Below, piece after piece: positions 15,189 to 24,991 of a DNA stretch of 64,000 nt. Made by a program: the position numbers and the translations under genes. The notes under the pieces were generated by a model that was not told the DNA's origin, did not search any database, and saw only the letters and a program-made list of their open reading frames with translations. The first letter of the stretch is position 1, and every line of letters begins with the position of its first letter. This stretch comes from Pseudopedobacter saltans DSM 12145 (lineage in GTDB: Bacteria > Bacteroidota > Bacteroidia > Sphingobacteriales > Sphingobacteriaceae): the NCBI RefSeq assembly GCF_000190735.1, contig NC_015177.1:1-64000 (forward strand). The letters run 5' to 3'.

Positions 15189-17030
15189 ATGCGAATATTC
15201 TATACGTTTCTAGTTTGTTTGGTGTTTTTGGGGAATAAGGTTGCTTTCTCTCAATCATCAAAATTTAATTTACAAACAGATGTGCTTATTGTTGGTGGTG
15301 GTGCAAGTGGGGTTACTGCGGCTATTCAAGCGGCAAGAATGGGAGTTGCTGTTACAATAATTGAAGAAACAAATTGGTTGGGAGGTATGCTAACCTCCGC
15401 TGGGGTTTCCGCTATAGACGGAAATCATCAATTACCTTCCGGTTTATGGGGCGAATTTAGAGAGCATCTAAGAAACCATTATGGTGGAGCGGCAGCATTG
15501 GAAACGGGATGGGTAAGTAACACTTTATTTGAGCCCTCCGTAGGTAACAAAATATTAAAAGAAATGGTTGCCAAACATGCCAATATAGCTGTTTTTTATG
15601 GTAGCAGTTTGTCTAAAATAGAAAAGCAGGAAAAAGGTTGGAAAGTTGACTTTAAAAGAGGATCAACACTTTTTAAAATAAATGCAAAAATAGTTGTTGA
15701 TGCTACAGAATTGGGAGATGTTTTTTCTAAAGTAGGAGTCAAATACAAAATTGGTATGGATAGTAAATTTATTACTAAAGAAGAATTTGCTCCAGAAAAA
15801 GAAAATGATATTATTCAGGATTTGACTTATGTAGCTGTTTTAAAAGATTATGGTTCTAAAAATAAAATAATAGCAAAACCTAAAGGTTATGATCCCAGAG
15901 AATTTACACATGCATGTGATGTACAAGATCCAGCATCACATGATAATACACCTATTATAGACTGTACTAAAATGATTACCTATGGTAAATTGCCTAATGG
16001 TAAATACATGATTAACTGGCCAAAAGACGGAAATGATATCTATTTAAATATTATTGAGAAATCGCCTAAAGAAAGAGAAGAACTTTTAAAAGAGGCTAAG
16101 TTACATACTTTAAGATTTGTGTATCATATTCAAACTGCTTTAGGGTATAAGAATTTAGGATTGGCTGATGATGAGTACGATACGAAAGATAAATTACCTT
16201 TTATTCCTTATCATAGAGAGTCTAGAAGAATTACGGCTTTAGCTAATTTAACATTACCTTATGTTTCTAAACCTTATGACCAAGAGAAACCTTTATATCG
16301 GACAGGTGTTATTGTCGGAGACTATACTATTGATCATCATCACTTAAAAAATCCTAGTGCGCCAGATATAGATTTTGTTAAAATTAAAGTACCATCGTAT
16401 AATGTCCCTTTAGGAAGTTTAATTCCCATAGGTGTAAATGATATTATTGTAGCCGAAAAAAGCATAGGTGTTTCTAACATTGTAGCGGGAGCTACCAGAT
16501 TACAGCCTGTAGTTTTAGGAATTGGACAAGCGGCAGGCGCTTTAGCCGCACTTTCTGTAAAGAAATCTTTGTCCCCGAGAGATGTATCTGTTAGAGATGT
16601 ACAAGAAGAACTGTTAAAAAGTTCTGCCTATTTGATGCCTTTTATAGATGTGAAACCTAACGATAAGAACTTTGTAGCTATTCAAAAAATTGGAGCAACC
16701 GGAATTTTAAGAGGAAAAGGAATTGCTTATAAATGGGCTAATCAAACTTGGTTTTACCCTCACCATTTAATTAGTGAATACGATTTGCTACAAGGTTTAA
16801 AAACTTATTACGTTGGTTTAGAAACCGTACAAGCTTCCGGTAAAGATTTAGAAATAGATTTTGTTGCAGAAATATTTCATCAGATAAATCCAAAATTATC
16901 TAAACAACAAATTATAAAAGAATATAAAGGCAAACAATTTTTAGATAGAGAAACGGTAGCTGTATTGTTGGATGAATATTTAAGGCCTTTTGAACAACCT
17001 GTTAATCACTTAGGGGAATTAATAAAATAG
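15189..17030 (+). CDS. Exported FAD-dependent oxidoreductase (FAD_oxidored family)
   Basis: The 613-residue protein combines a Sec-type signal peptide (MRIFYTFLVCLVFLGNKVAFSQ) with an FAD-binding motif 'VDLIVGGGASGVTAAI'-like (DVLIVGGGASGVTAAIQAAR, near residue 32) and 'NWLGGMLTSAGVSAIDGN'. A second conserved block 'LPFIPYHRESRRITA' and the C-terminal 'GATRLQPVVLGIGQAAGALA' are typical of FAD_oxidored (PF12831) proteins, often annotated next to glycoside hydrolases in Bacteroidota. The reaction is unknown; oxidation of a sugar hydroxyl or an unusual glycoside-cleaving redox step are possibilities. It opens the second arm of the locus, 33 bases before the GH20 gene. The frame extends to a TTG at 15171 that lies in a promoter-like box. 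Confidence 0.87.
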   Translation: MRIFYTFLVCLVFLGNKVAFSQSSKFNLQTDVLIVGGGASGVTAAIQAARMGVAVTIIEETNWLGGMLTSAGVSAIDGNHQLPSGLWGEFREHLRNHYGGAAALETGWVSNTLFEPSVGNKILKEMVAKHANIAVFYGSSLSKIEKQEKGWKVDFKRGSTLFKINAKIVVDATELGDVFSKVGVKYKIGMDSKFITKEEFAPEKENDIIQDLTYVAVLKDYGSKNKIIAKPKGYDPREFTHACDVQDPASHDNTPIIDCTKMITYGKLPNGKYMINWPKDGNDIYLNIIEKSPKEREELLKEAKLHTLRFVYHIQTALGYKNLGLADDEYDTKDKLPFIPYHRESRRITALANLTLPYVSKPYDQEKPLYRTGVIVGDYTIDHHHLKNPSAPDIDFVKIKVPSYNVPLGSLIPIGVNDIIVAEKSIGVSNIVAGATRLQPVVLGIGQAAGALAALSVKKSLSPRDVSVRDVQEELLKSSAYLMPFIDVKPNDKNFVAIQKIGATGILRGKGIAYKWANQTWFYPHHLISEYDLLQGLKTYYVGLETVQASGKDLEIDFVAEIFHQINPKLSKQQIIKEYKGKQFLDRETVAVLLDEYLRPFEQPVNHLGELIK

Positions 17031-17063
17031 AGTGTATTGTAGAAATTAATAAGCTGTCAATAG

Positions 17064-18917
17064 ATGTCTAAGGTTTATAAGTTTTTAGGTAGTTATTTGG
17101 TGATTTACATCTGTGCATTAATGTGTTTTGCTCAAGATGTAGGTCATAAAATAATACCTGTTCCTGTGTCTTACAAACTATTAAAGCACAGTTTTATTTT
17201 AGACAACAAGACTGCAGTGTATTTTAATTCTGAAGAGGATAAGGAATTAATAAGGTCTTTTTTAGGAAGGATTAATGATGCCACGGGATATGATCTCAAA
17301 CTTTTAAAGACTAATAGAAACGTTATTTTTTTCGAAAAGCTGAATCAATATCGCGAAGATTTGGGCGAAGAAGGGTATGAGTTAGAAGTTTCTAATAAAA
17401 AAATAAGAATTAGTGCGAATAACTCTCGAGGATGGTTTTATGGTTTAGAGACTTTAACACAATTAATACCGGTTCATACCTCAAAAATCAAAAGCTTCAC
17501 TATAAATGGTGTTTTAATTACTGATTACCCAAGATTTAAATATCGTGGATTGATGTTAGATGTAAGCAGACATTTTTTTTCAATAGAAGTTTTAAAATCT
17601 TATATCAATCAAATGGCAAAATACAAGTTTAATGTTTTGCATTTGCATTTAACAGATAACCAGGGTTGGCGAATTGCTGTAGATGGTTTGCCAAAGTTAA
17701 CTGAAGTTGGGGCATGGAGAGTTAGTAGAACTGGATATTGGAAAGGTTTTTTGCCACCTCAGCCAGATGAAACAGCAGACTATGGTGGTTTTTATTCAAA
17801 AGAACAGATTAGAGATTTGATAATTTATTCCTCTAAAAAGTTTGTAGAAATAATACCAGAAATAGATGTTCCAGGTCATAGTTTAGCATTTATAGCTTCT
17901 TATCCTTTGCTATCATGCACACAAACGCCACAAAAAGTTTTGGCTGGCGATCCGTGGAATAGCAGTAGAACTAATGTTTTGTGTGTAGGTAATGATTCTG
18001 TTTATGTGTATTTAGATAAGATTTTCTCAGAAATAGCAACATTATTTCCTAGTCAATATATTCATATGGGTGGAGATGAGGTGACCAGAGGTTATTGGGA
18101 GAAATGCGATAAATGTAAATTACTTATACAAAAAGAAGGTTTAGAGGGAGTGGAGGATTTACAGAATTATTTTATAAAAAGAGTAACGAAAATTGTAGAA
18201 GCAAAAGGAAAAAAAGTAATAGGTTGGAATGAGAATTTAAAGGGTGGTTTACCAGATAATATGACGGTCATGAGCTGGAAAAGTTATGAAGCGGGGATTA
18301 AAGCTTCTAATAATAAACAATTTGCAATTATGACTCCTGCTGCTTTCACTTATCTAGATTTTTATCAAGGAGACCCATTTTTAGAAAATGGTCCTTTTAC
18401 TGTTGCAAGGCTAAACACGATGTATAAGTTCGAGCCTTCTCCGGAAGATGCTAACGAAGCGTTTATTTTAGGAGGTCAAGGTTCTTTATGGACAGAACAA
18501 GTTCCAAACGAGCGAAAGCTTCAATATATGACATGGCCAAGAGCTTTAGCTTTATCAGAAAGGTTATGGTCTTCTAAAAATGCGAGTGGTTGGGACTTCT
18601 TTATTAAAAGAGTTGAAAAGCATTTGCTCCTTTTGGATTCCTCAAATGTAAAATACAGCACCCAATTTTATGAACCTATTATTTTTTCAGTAATCGAAGA
18701 TGGTGTTCAAAAAATTAAAATTACATCAGAGATCGAAGGTTTAGAAATATATTACTCATTTGACGATACAAGTCCCGATAAGTTTTACCCAATATATTCG
18801 CAACCGTTAACAGTTCCCAAAGGCGCGCATCACATAAGAGCAATATCTTATAAAGATGGAAAGCCTATTGGAAGGGAAATTAACTTACCGCTTGAAATAG
18901 TAATGAAACGACGGTAA
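17064..18917 (+). CDS. GH20 beta-N-acetylhexosaminidase
   Basis: The 617-residue enzyme has a signal peptide ending near CFAQ, a GH20 accessory domain (about 25-150) and the catalytic barrel (about 155-510). 'LHLHLTDNQGWRI' and 'IPEIDVPGHSLAFI' are GH20 landmarks, and 'HMGGDEV' near 333 holds the Asp-Glu pair of substrate-assisted catalysis. A small C-terminal domain ('IYYSFDDTSPD...PLTVPKGAHHIRAISYKDGK') resembles the chitobiase C-terminal module. It releases terminal GlcNAc or GalNAc from oligosaccharides, probably in the periplasm or at the cell surface. It is the second gene of the arm and precedes susC by 77 bases. Confidence 0.95.
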   Translation: MSKVYKFLGSYLVIYICALMCFAQDVGHKIIPVPVSYKLLKHSFILDNKTAVYFNSEEDKELIRSFLGRINDATGYDLKLLKTNRNVIFFEKLNQYREDLGEEGYELEVSNKKIRISANNSRGWFYGLETLTQLIPVHTSKIKSFTINGVLITDYPRFKYRGLMLDVSRHFFSIEVLKSYINQMAKYKFNVLHLHLTDNQGWRIAVDGLPKLTEVGAWRVSRTGYWKGFLPPQPDETADYGGFYSKEQIRDLIIYSSKKFVEIIPEIDVPGHSLAFIASYPLLSCTQTPQKVLAGDPWNSSRTNVLCVGNDSVYVYLDKIFSEIATLFPSQYIHMGGDEVTRGYWEKCDKCKLLIQKEGLEGVEDLQNYFIKRVTKIVEAKGKKVIGWNENLKGGLPDNMTVMSWKSYEAGIKASNNKQFAIMTPAAFTYLDFYQGDPFLENGPFTVARLNTMYKFEPSPEDANEAFILGGQGSLWTEQVPNERKLQYMTWPRALALSERLWSSKNASGWDFFIKRVEKHLLLLDSSNVKYSTQFYEPIIFSVIEDGVQKIKITSEIEGLEIYYSFDDTSPDKFYPIYSQPLTVPKGAHHIRAISYKDGKPIGREINLPLEIVMKRR

Positions 18918-18994
18918 ATGAGAATTGTTTAATCACATGATTATCTATATAGTAAAAAAGTATAAACTAAACATTAACACTAATCATAATTAAT

Positions 18995-21900
18995 ATGCCT
19001 AAATTTCTTAAGACAGGAAATGCATGTGTAAAAAGAATACTAGTACTAGCATTGGTGATTTCTTTTTATACGATAAGCATTGCTTATTCACAAGTCAGAA
19101 CTATAACTGGCAAAGTAACAGATTCAAAAAATGAACCACTAGTTGGAGTTACCATCGAAGTCAAAGAATCTAAAAAAACAACTATTTCAGATGCTTATGG
19201 TAATTTTAAAATCAGTCTGGGACCTAATGATAAAATGATAAATTTTACATACATAGGTTTCGAGCCTAAAGCAATTGTTATCGGTACACAAAAAGAATTA
19301 AAAGTTGTTTTGTCGGAATCAGTTGCTCAAATGAATGAAGTTGTTGTTATAGGTTACGGAACTGTGCAAAGAAAGGATTTGACGGGATCAGTAGGAACTG
19401 TAAATATAGCCGATTTACAAAAAGCACCAGTAAAGACATTTGATGAAGCTTTAGGCGGACGCGTTGCAGGTGTGCAGGTCACATCATCTGAAGGTCAGCC
19501 AGGTTCTGGAATTGATATTACTATTCGTGGTAATAATTCAATTACCCAAAGTAATTACCCTTTATTTGTCATAGATGGATTTCCTGTTGAAAATGCAGGT
19601 GACCAGGCTGTAAATCCATTAAATACAATAGATCCTAACGACATCGAATCCATAGATGTCCTAAAAGATGCTTCTGCCACAGCTATTTATGGAGCTAGGG
19701 GTGCAAATGGTGTAATTATAGTAACTACAAAAAGAGGCAAAATTGGTGCTCCAGTAATATCTTACAATGCATACTATGGTATACAAGAAAATAATAAAAG
19801 ATTAAACTCATTAAATCCATACGAGTTTGTAAAGTTACAATGGGAAATCGATTCGGTAAAAACTAAAGGTCTCTATTTAAAGGATGGTAAGACATTAGAT
19901 TCCTATAAAGAAATTAAAGGTATCAATTGGGAAGATCAGGTAACAAGAATAGCCCCAATGAGTAATCATTATTTAAATTTAGCAGGTGGTAGTGGCAAGA
20001 CTAGATACTCTGCCACATTGTCTTACACCGGGCAAGACGGGGTTTTAATAAACTCGGGTTTTAAAAGAACATTAGGAAAGTTTGTATTAGATCAAGAGAT
20101 TAACGATAAATTAAAAGTAGGGTTTAACGCATCTTATTCAAATGTCCAAAATTATGGTACACCAACGTCTACAAGTGGTTATGTTAACGAAACCAATATG
20201 TTGTTTAGTGTTTGGTCTTTTAGGCCAGTGGCCGTAGATCCAAAGCTCGACTTAATTAGTGAACCTATCGATCCGGAAGTAGAACAAGGGGCAAACAATA
20301 CTTTCAATCCTGTTTTAACAGCTAAAAATGAGTTAAGAGAAAACTATGGTAATAGCTTAAACGCGAACGGCTTTATAGAATATAATCTAAATAAACACTT
20401 AAAATTTAGATTTACAGGAGGTTATAGTAGCGGGATAAGAGAGTACGATGTGTTTAACGGCCAGTATTCCAGAGCAGGATTTATTTCTAATAACTCTGTA
20501 AGTGGTTCGAAAACATTTTATAAGAATAATGGGTGGCAAAACTCTAATACTGTAACATACAGCAGAAGGTTAAATAAATCACACTATTTTGATGCAATGG
20601 TTGGCTTTACTGCTGAAGCTGGGTACAGTGAGGCTTTTGGTGCAAGTGCTATCTTATTACCTAATGAAAGTTTAGGGTTAAACGGTTTAGATGAAGGGAC
20701 ACCAAATCTTATAACTTCTTATGGTTCTGAATGGAAAATGGCTTCTTTTTTAGGAAGAGTAAACTATAAGCTGTTTGATCGATTTTTATTTACAGCAACA
20801 ATTAGAGCTGATGGTTCTTCTCGTTTCCAGGGTAAAAATGTATGGGGGTATTTTCCTTCGGCTGCAGCAGCTTGGCAAATGGAAAAAGAATCCTTCATGA
20901 AAAATATACCTCAAATTTCTACTTCTAAGTTGAGGATATCTTGGGGGGTAACAGGTAACAACGCCGTAAGTAACTTTGCTTCTTATCCTGCAATGGCCCC
21001 GGTAAATACAGACGCGGGTAACTTTTATAATAACAACCCTGGATATACTTATGGAGGTAATTATCAGCTTGGCTTAGCGAATATTAGTATTGGTAATCCG
21101 GATTTAAAATGGGAGTCGACAAGTCAAATAGATATCGGCTATAACCTAGGCCTATTCAAAGATAGGTTGATGTTTGAAGCAGATGTGTACGAAAAGCGTA
21201 CAAGTGATTTGCTTTTAAATGCAGATATGTCTCCAAATACCGGATATTACCGTTCAATTAAAAATATAGGTAAAGTATCTAATAAAGGTTTGGAGTTGTC
21301 ATTAAGCTATTCGCCTATTATTAAAAAGGAATTTAAGTGGAATTCTTCATTCAATATCGCATTTAATCGAAATAAAGTTATCGCATTGGCAGAAAATCAA
21401 TATTACATTGCGTCTAGCCAAGCATGGGGTGATGACTGGAAAAATATTCCAGGATATGTTGCAGTTGTTGGTCAACCTATCGCCCAGTTTTATGGTTTAA
21501 TTTATGATGGTGTTTATGGATATGAAGATTTTATTAAAGTTGGACAAAATTATGTGCTAAAAAATGATGTTCCTTCAAATAATGCATCTAATAAAACAGT
21601 TCAACCGGGAGATATCAAATACAAAGATTTAAACGGTGATTATATCATTAATGATGATGATAAAACAATTATAGGAAATCCTGTACCAAAACATACAGGT
21701 GGGTTTTCTAACAACTTCACATATAAAGCATTTGATTTAAGTGTGTTTTTACAATGGTCTTATGGTAATGATATTTTAAATGCAAATAGAGTTGTATTCG
21801 AGTCGGCATATAAATATGGATATAACCAATGGGCTAGCTATGCAAATCGATGGACTCCGGATAACCAGGATTCGGATATTCCTGGAGTAGCTGCAATTAA

Positions 21901-22186
21901 AGGAAATGCAGTTAAAGCTTACTCAAGCAGAATTGTGGAAGACGGTTCTTTCTTACGTTTGAAAACGGTTTCGTTAGGATACACCCTGCCAAAATCGACA
22001 ATCCAAAAAATCTACATGAAATCGGCCCGAGTATATCTTGCTGCTCAAAATTTATACACATTTACCAATTATTCTGGGTATGATCCAGAGGTGTCAGTAA
22101 GAAGAAGTGCATTAACACCTGGTTTTGATTTTTCTGCTTATCCGAGAGCTAGAACTTTAACTTTTGGTATTACTACTACATTTTAA
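18995..22186 (+). CDS. SusC/RagA TonB-linked outer-membrane glycan importer
   Basis: The 1063-residue protein has a signal peptide and then the carboxypeptidase-regulatory-like extension of SusC proteins ('ITGKVTDSKNEPLVGVTIEV' to 'FTYIGFEPK'). Next come the TonB-box-like 'MNEVVVIGYG' and a plug with 'DVLKDASATAIYGARGANGVIIVTTK'. The rest is a 22-strand barrel ending in an aromatic residue (FGITTTF). With the SusD partner 11 bases downstream it imports oligosaccharides using energy from TonB. There is no N-terminal anti-sigma-interacting (STN) domain, so control by a FecR/ECF pair is not expected. That fits regulation by the ROK protein. Confidence 0.97.
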   Translation: MPKFLKTGNACVKRILVLALVISFYTISIAYSQVRTITGKVTDSKNEPLVGVTIEVKESKKTTISDAYGNFKISLGPNDKMINFTYIGFEPKAIVIGTQKELKVVLSESVAQMNEVVVIGYGTVQRKDLTGSVGTVNIADLQKAPVKTFDEALGGRVAGVQVTSSEGQPGSGIDITIRGNNSITQSNYPLFVIDGFPVENAGDQAVNPLNTIDPNDIESIDVLKDASATAIYGARGANGVIIVTTKRGKIGAPVISYNAYYGIQENNKRLNSLNPYEFVKLQWEIDSVKTKGLYLKDGKTLDSYKEIKGINWEDQVTRIAPMSNHYLNLAGGSGKTRYSATLSYTGQDGVLINSGFKRTLGKFVLDQEINDKLKVGFNASYSNVQNYGTPTSTSGYVNETNMLFSVWSFRPVAVDPKLDLISEPIDPEVEQGANNTFNPVLTAKNELRENYGNSLNANGFIEYNLNKHLKFRFTGGYSSGIREYDVFNGQYSRAGFISNNSVSGSKTFYKNNGWQNSNTVTYSRRLNKSHYFDAMVGFTAEAGYSEAFGASAILLPNESLGLNGLDEGTPNLITSYGSEWKMASFLGRVNYKLFDRFLFTATIRADGSSRFQGKNVWGYFPSAAAAWQMEKESFMKNIPQISTSKLRISWGVTGNNAVSNFASYPAMAPVNTDAGNFYNNNPGYTYGGNYQLGLANISIGNPDLKWESTSQIDIGYNLGLFKDRLMFEADVYEKRTSDLLLNADMSPNTGYYRSIKNIGKVSNKGLELSLSYSPIIKKEFKWNSSFNIAFNRNKVIALAENQYYIASSQAWGDDWKNIPGYVAVVGQPIAQFYGLIYDGVYGYEDFIKVGQNYVLKNDVPSNNASNKTVQPGDIKYKDLNGDYIINDDDKTIIGNPVPKHTGGFSNNFTYKAFDLSVFLQWSYGNDILNANRVVFESAYKYGYNQWASYANRWTPDNQDSDIPGVAAIKGNAVKAYSSRIVEDGSFLRLKTVSLGYTLPKSTIQKIYMKSARVYLAAQNLYTFTNYSGYDPEVSVRRSALTPGFDFSAYPRARTLTFGITTTF

Positions 22187-22197
22187 GAATTAAGATT

Positions 22198-24027
22198 ATG
22201 AAAAAGACATTTTTATCAATTATACTTTGTGGTTTACTTTCTACTTCTTGTAAAGATTTTTTAGATGTTGTACCAACAGATACAATTTCTCCTAAGGGGT
22301 ATTTTAAAACAGAGGCGGAAGCAGAAATCGCATTAGCAGGTGTGTACGACATTTTAGCTAAATCTGGTACATACGGCAGAACCTTATATTTTGAAATGGA
22401 TATTGCTGATGATAGTTTTGTGGCTTTATCTACATGGACACAAGATTTAGCGCTATTTAACTATTCTACTTCTGATACAAAAATTACCGATCTGTGGAAC
22501 TATTTATATACAGGTATTAACAGAGCAAATACTTTACTAGATAATATCGGTAGAGTTGAAATGGATATTACTAAAAGAAATGCTATTGAAGGACAAGCGT
22601 TATTTTTAAGAGCATATTACTATTTTTTATTAACCAATTACTGGGGAAATGTACCAATGCGTTTAACCGCAACTTCATCTGTAACGGATAATAATTTACC
22701 ATTTACACCATACAAAGATGTTTATGCACAAATTATTACTGATATGGAGAAAGCAGAGTCTATGGTTTATCCTGTATCTAAATATAATCACGCAGGCAGG
22801 GTGACAAAATCTGCAGTTTGGGGAATTTTAGCTCGGGTAAATTTAAAAATGGCAGGGGCTCCTTTAAGAGACGAATCTCGTTATGCAGAGGCAAAAAAAT
22901 GGGCAGAAAAAGTGATAGCGGAAGGACACGCGTTAAATCCAGATTTTAGAGATGTATTTATTAAAATGTGCAAAGGAACTTATGATACCAAAGAATCTAT
23001 TTGGGAAGTTGAGTTTAACAGATATAATGGTGGACAGAATGAAGAAGGATCAGTAGGTTCTATCAATGGAATTTCTGCTCCAAATATTCCATGGGGGTAT
23101 AGTTACGGAGCTAAGCATACCACTCAGTATTTCTTCGATTCTTTTGAAAACTTTACTCAAAATGTGAATGGTGTCTTAGAAAATTTCTCTCATGATATGA
23201 GACGAGATTGGACTATCAGTCCTTATTATTATTCTGGAGAGGCAAAATTAACTTATAATGCTTCCCAAATTTATAATAGGATGGATGCTAAATGGAGAAG
23301 AGAATATGAGCCAACTGACCCTAAATTTCAAAATACCACAACTATTAATTTCCCTTTATTGAGGTTTTCTGATGTGTTATTGATGTATGCAGAAGCTGAC
23401 AATGAGATTAATGGCCCTCAGTCTTTAGCGGTAGATTATGTAAATATGGTTAGGAGAAGAGCTTACGGCAAAAGTTTGGGAGAAGGGGTGAGGTATATTA
23501 ATATAACTAATGGAGGAAGCGGATATACCGTAGCTCCAGATGTAAGCATTATTGGAGGTGCAGGTAATAGTGCCGAAGCCAAGGCAATAGTTTCTGGAGG
23601 TAAAGTCACAGCTATTCAAATTCTGAATGAAGGAGTTGGTTATACTTCTGCACCTTCTATTGTCTTTTCCGGATTAGGAACTGGAGCGGTTGGAACTGCT
23701 GTTCTTACAACGAGACAAACTATAAATGCAGATTTAAAATCTACAGATATAGAAGATCAGATCGCTTTTAGAAATGCTATTAGAAAAGAAAGAATGTTAG
23801 AACTTGCTTACGAGGGTTTAAGAAGATTTGACTTAGTAAGATGGGACAATTATATCCCCACTATGAAAAACGTAGCTGCACATATTAATAGTACAACAAT
23901 TGGAAATACCACTTATCAATATGCGGCTAGGCATGGTAATAATGTTTCTGCTAGAGATACTTTAATTGCTATCCCCTCCAGAGAATTACAAATGAACAAA
24001 AGTGCTAAACCAAATAATGGTTGGTAA
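22198..24027 (+). CDS. SusD/RagB outer-membrane glycan-binding lipoprotein with an inserted beta-repeat domain
   Basis: The 609-residue protein begins with a lipoprotein signal and lipobox (STSC), followed by 'KDFLDVVPTDTISPKGYF', the classic SusD start. TPR-like parts appear ('EGQALFLRAYYYFLLTNYWGNVPM'), and the C-terminal 'RKERMLELAYEGLRRFDLVRW' and 'IPSRELQMNK' complete the fold. Residues about 430-506 are an insertion with two copies of a 'NGGSGYTxAPxVxIxGGxG' beta-repeat that SusD proteins normally lack. The insertion interrupts the family between 'VNMVRRRAYGKSLG' and 'TDIEDQIAFRNAIRKERM'. It sits over the SusC barrel and binds the glycan. Confidence 0.96.
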   Translation: MKKTFLSIILCGLLSTSCKDFLDVVPTDTISPKGYFKTEAEAEIALAGVYDILAKSGTYGRTLYFEMDIADDSFVALSTWTQDLALFNYSTSDTKITDLWNYLYTGINRANTLLDNIGRVEMDITKRNAIEGQALFLRAYYYFLLTNYWGNVPMRLTATSSVTDNNLPFTPYKDVYAQIITDMEKAESMVYPVSKYNHAGRVTKSAVWGILARVNLKMAGAPLRDESRYAEAKKWAEKVIAEGHALNPDFRDVFIKMCKGTYDTKESIWEVEFNRYNGGQNEEGSVGSINGISAPNIPWGYSYGAKHTTQYFFDSFENFTQNVNGVLENFSHDMRRDWTISPYYYSGEAKLTYNASQIYNRMDAKWRREYEPTDPKFQNTTTINFPLLRFSDVLLMYAEADNEINGPQSLAVDYVNMVRRRAYGKSLGEGVRYINITNGGSGYTVAPDVSIIGGAGNSAEAKAIVSGGKVTAIQILNEGVGYTSAPSIVFSGLGTGAVGTAVLTTRQTINADLKSTDIEDQIAFRNAIRKERMLELAYEGLRRFDLVRWDNYIPTMKNVAAHINSTTIGNTTYQYAARHGNNVSARDTLIAIPSRELQMNKSAKPNNGW

Positions 24028-24045
24028 TTATAAAAGAAATAAGAC

Positions 24046-24987
24046 ATGAAAAATATTTTATCAATATTAACGATAGCAACAACTTTTCTGTTTTCAAGTT
24101 GCCAAAAAGATGAGCCGGAAAACGTGAAATTTGATGTTACAACAGAAAAAAATGAAATCGCCGTTTCAGATTCTGTTACTTTTAATTTACAAGGCAACCC
24201 AGATTTAATCAGCTTTTATTCAGGTGAACCAGGTAAAGAATATAAATACAGAGACCGTATTTTTGAAGAAGGTTCAAAACTGGAATTAACAGTAGCTTCC
24301 AGGGTTTTGAATGGTTCGCAAGCAGATAATGTGAAATTGTTGTATTCAAATAGTTTCTCCGGTATTTACAGCGCAGCAGGCATTAAAAATGAAGAGTGGA
24401 CCGATATCTCAAATAAATTTACTTGGTCAGTTTCTCCAGGGACAAATACCTCTGCAGCTGATTATACCACTTCGGCGCCAGTAGATATTACAGATTTATT
24501 AGTGAAAGATAAACCAATTTATTTTGGTTTTAAATACGAGAGTCAGGCTGCCGCATCTAATGCCTTAGGGGGTAAAACTTGGAGAATTCCAAGGTTTGAT
24601 TTAGTTAATATTTCTAAAGATGGCGTAAGAACAACTATAGCTACTGTACATACAGCTGGTTTTACAAGTATTCCAATAATTGCGTCTACAGACCCTACAC
24701 AGGCTTGGGTTTTTGCTCAGAACTCCGCAACAGACAGGTTTTTGACTTTTGTTCCATCAAAAAGATCTGAAGCTCATTTATATTGGGCCGTTTCTTCTTC
24801 GTTTTTACCAGGGACGGTAACCCCTGATAAATCAAAAACCATTAAAGCTTATTTAGATGAAATGAAGTCTACATATAAGTACAAGTTTAGTCGCCCAGGT
24901 ACTTATATAGTGACTTTTATTGCTAAAAATGCGAATGGAAAGGGAAGTAAAGAAGTAGTTAAAGAAATAGAAATTGTTGTAAAATAG
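24046..24987 (+). CDS. DUF5017-type surface lipoprotein
   Basis: The 313-residue protein has a lipoprotein signal with lipobox FSSC. The opening 'KFDVTTEKNEIAVSDSVTFNLQGNPDLISFYSGEPGKEY' is what I know as the DUF5017 start. The middle part ('AAGIKNEEWTDISNKFTWS') resembles a carbohydrate-binding beta-sandwich, and the C-terminus ('YKYKFSRPGTYIVTFIAKNANGKGSKEVVKEIEIVV') is PKD/Ig-like. Such proteins sit behind susCD and act as accessory glycan-binding lipoproteins at the cell surface. Its position 18 bases after susD and 4 before the DUF5009 gene agrees. The ligand is unknown. Confidence 0.82.
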   Translation: MKNILSILTIATTFLFSSCQKDEPENVKFDVTTEKNEIAVSDSVTFNLQGNPDLISFYSGEPGKEYKYRDRIFEEGSKLELTVASRVLNGSQADNVKLLYSNSFSGIYSAAGIKNEEWTDISNKFTWSVSPGTNTSAADYTTSAPVDITDLLVKDKPIYFGFKYESQAAASNALGGKTWRIPRFDLVNISKDGVRTTIATVHTAGFTSIPIIASTDPTQAWVFAQNSATDRFLTFVPSKRSEAHLYWAVSSSFLPGTVTPDKSKTIKAYLDEMKSTYKYKFSRPGTYIVTFIAKNANGKGSKEVVKEIEIVVK

Positions 24988-24991
24988 GATA

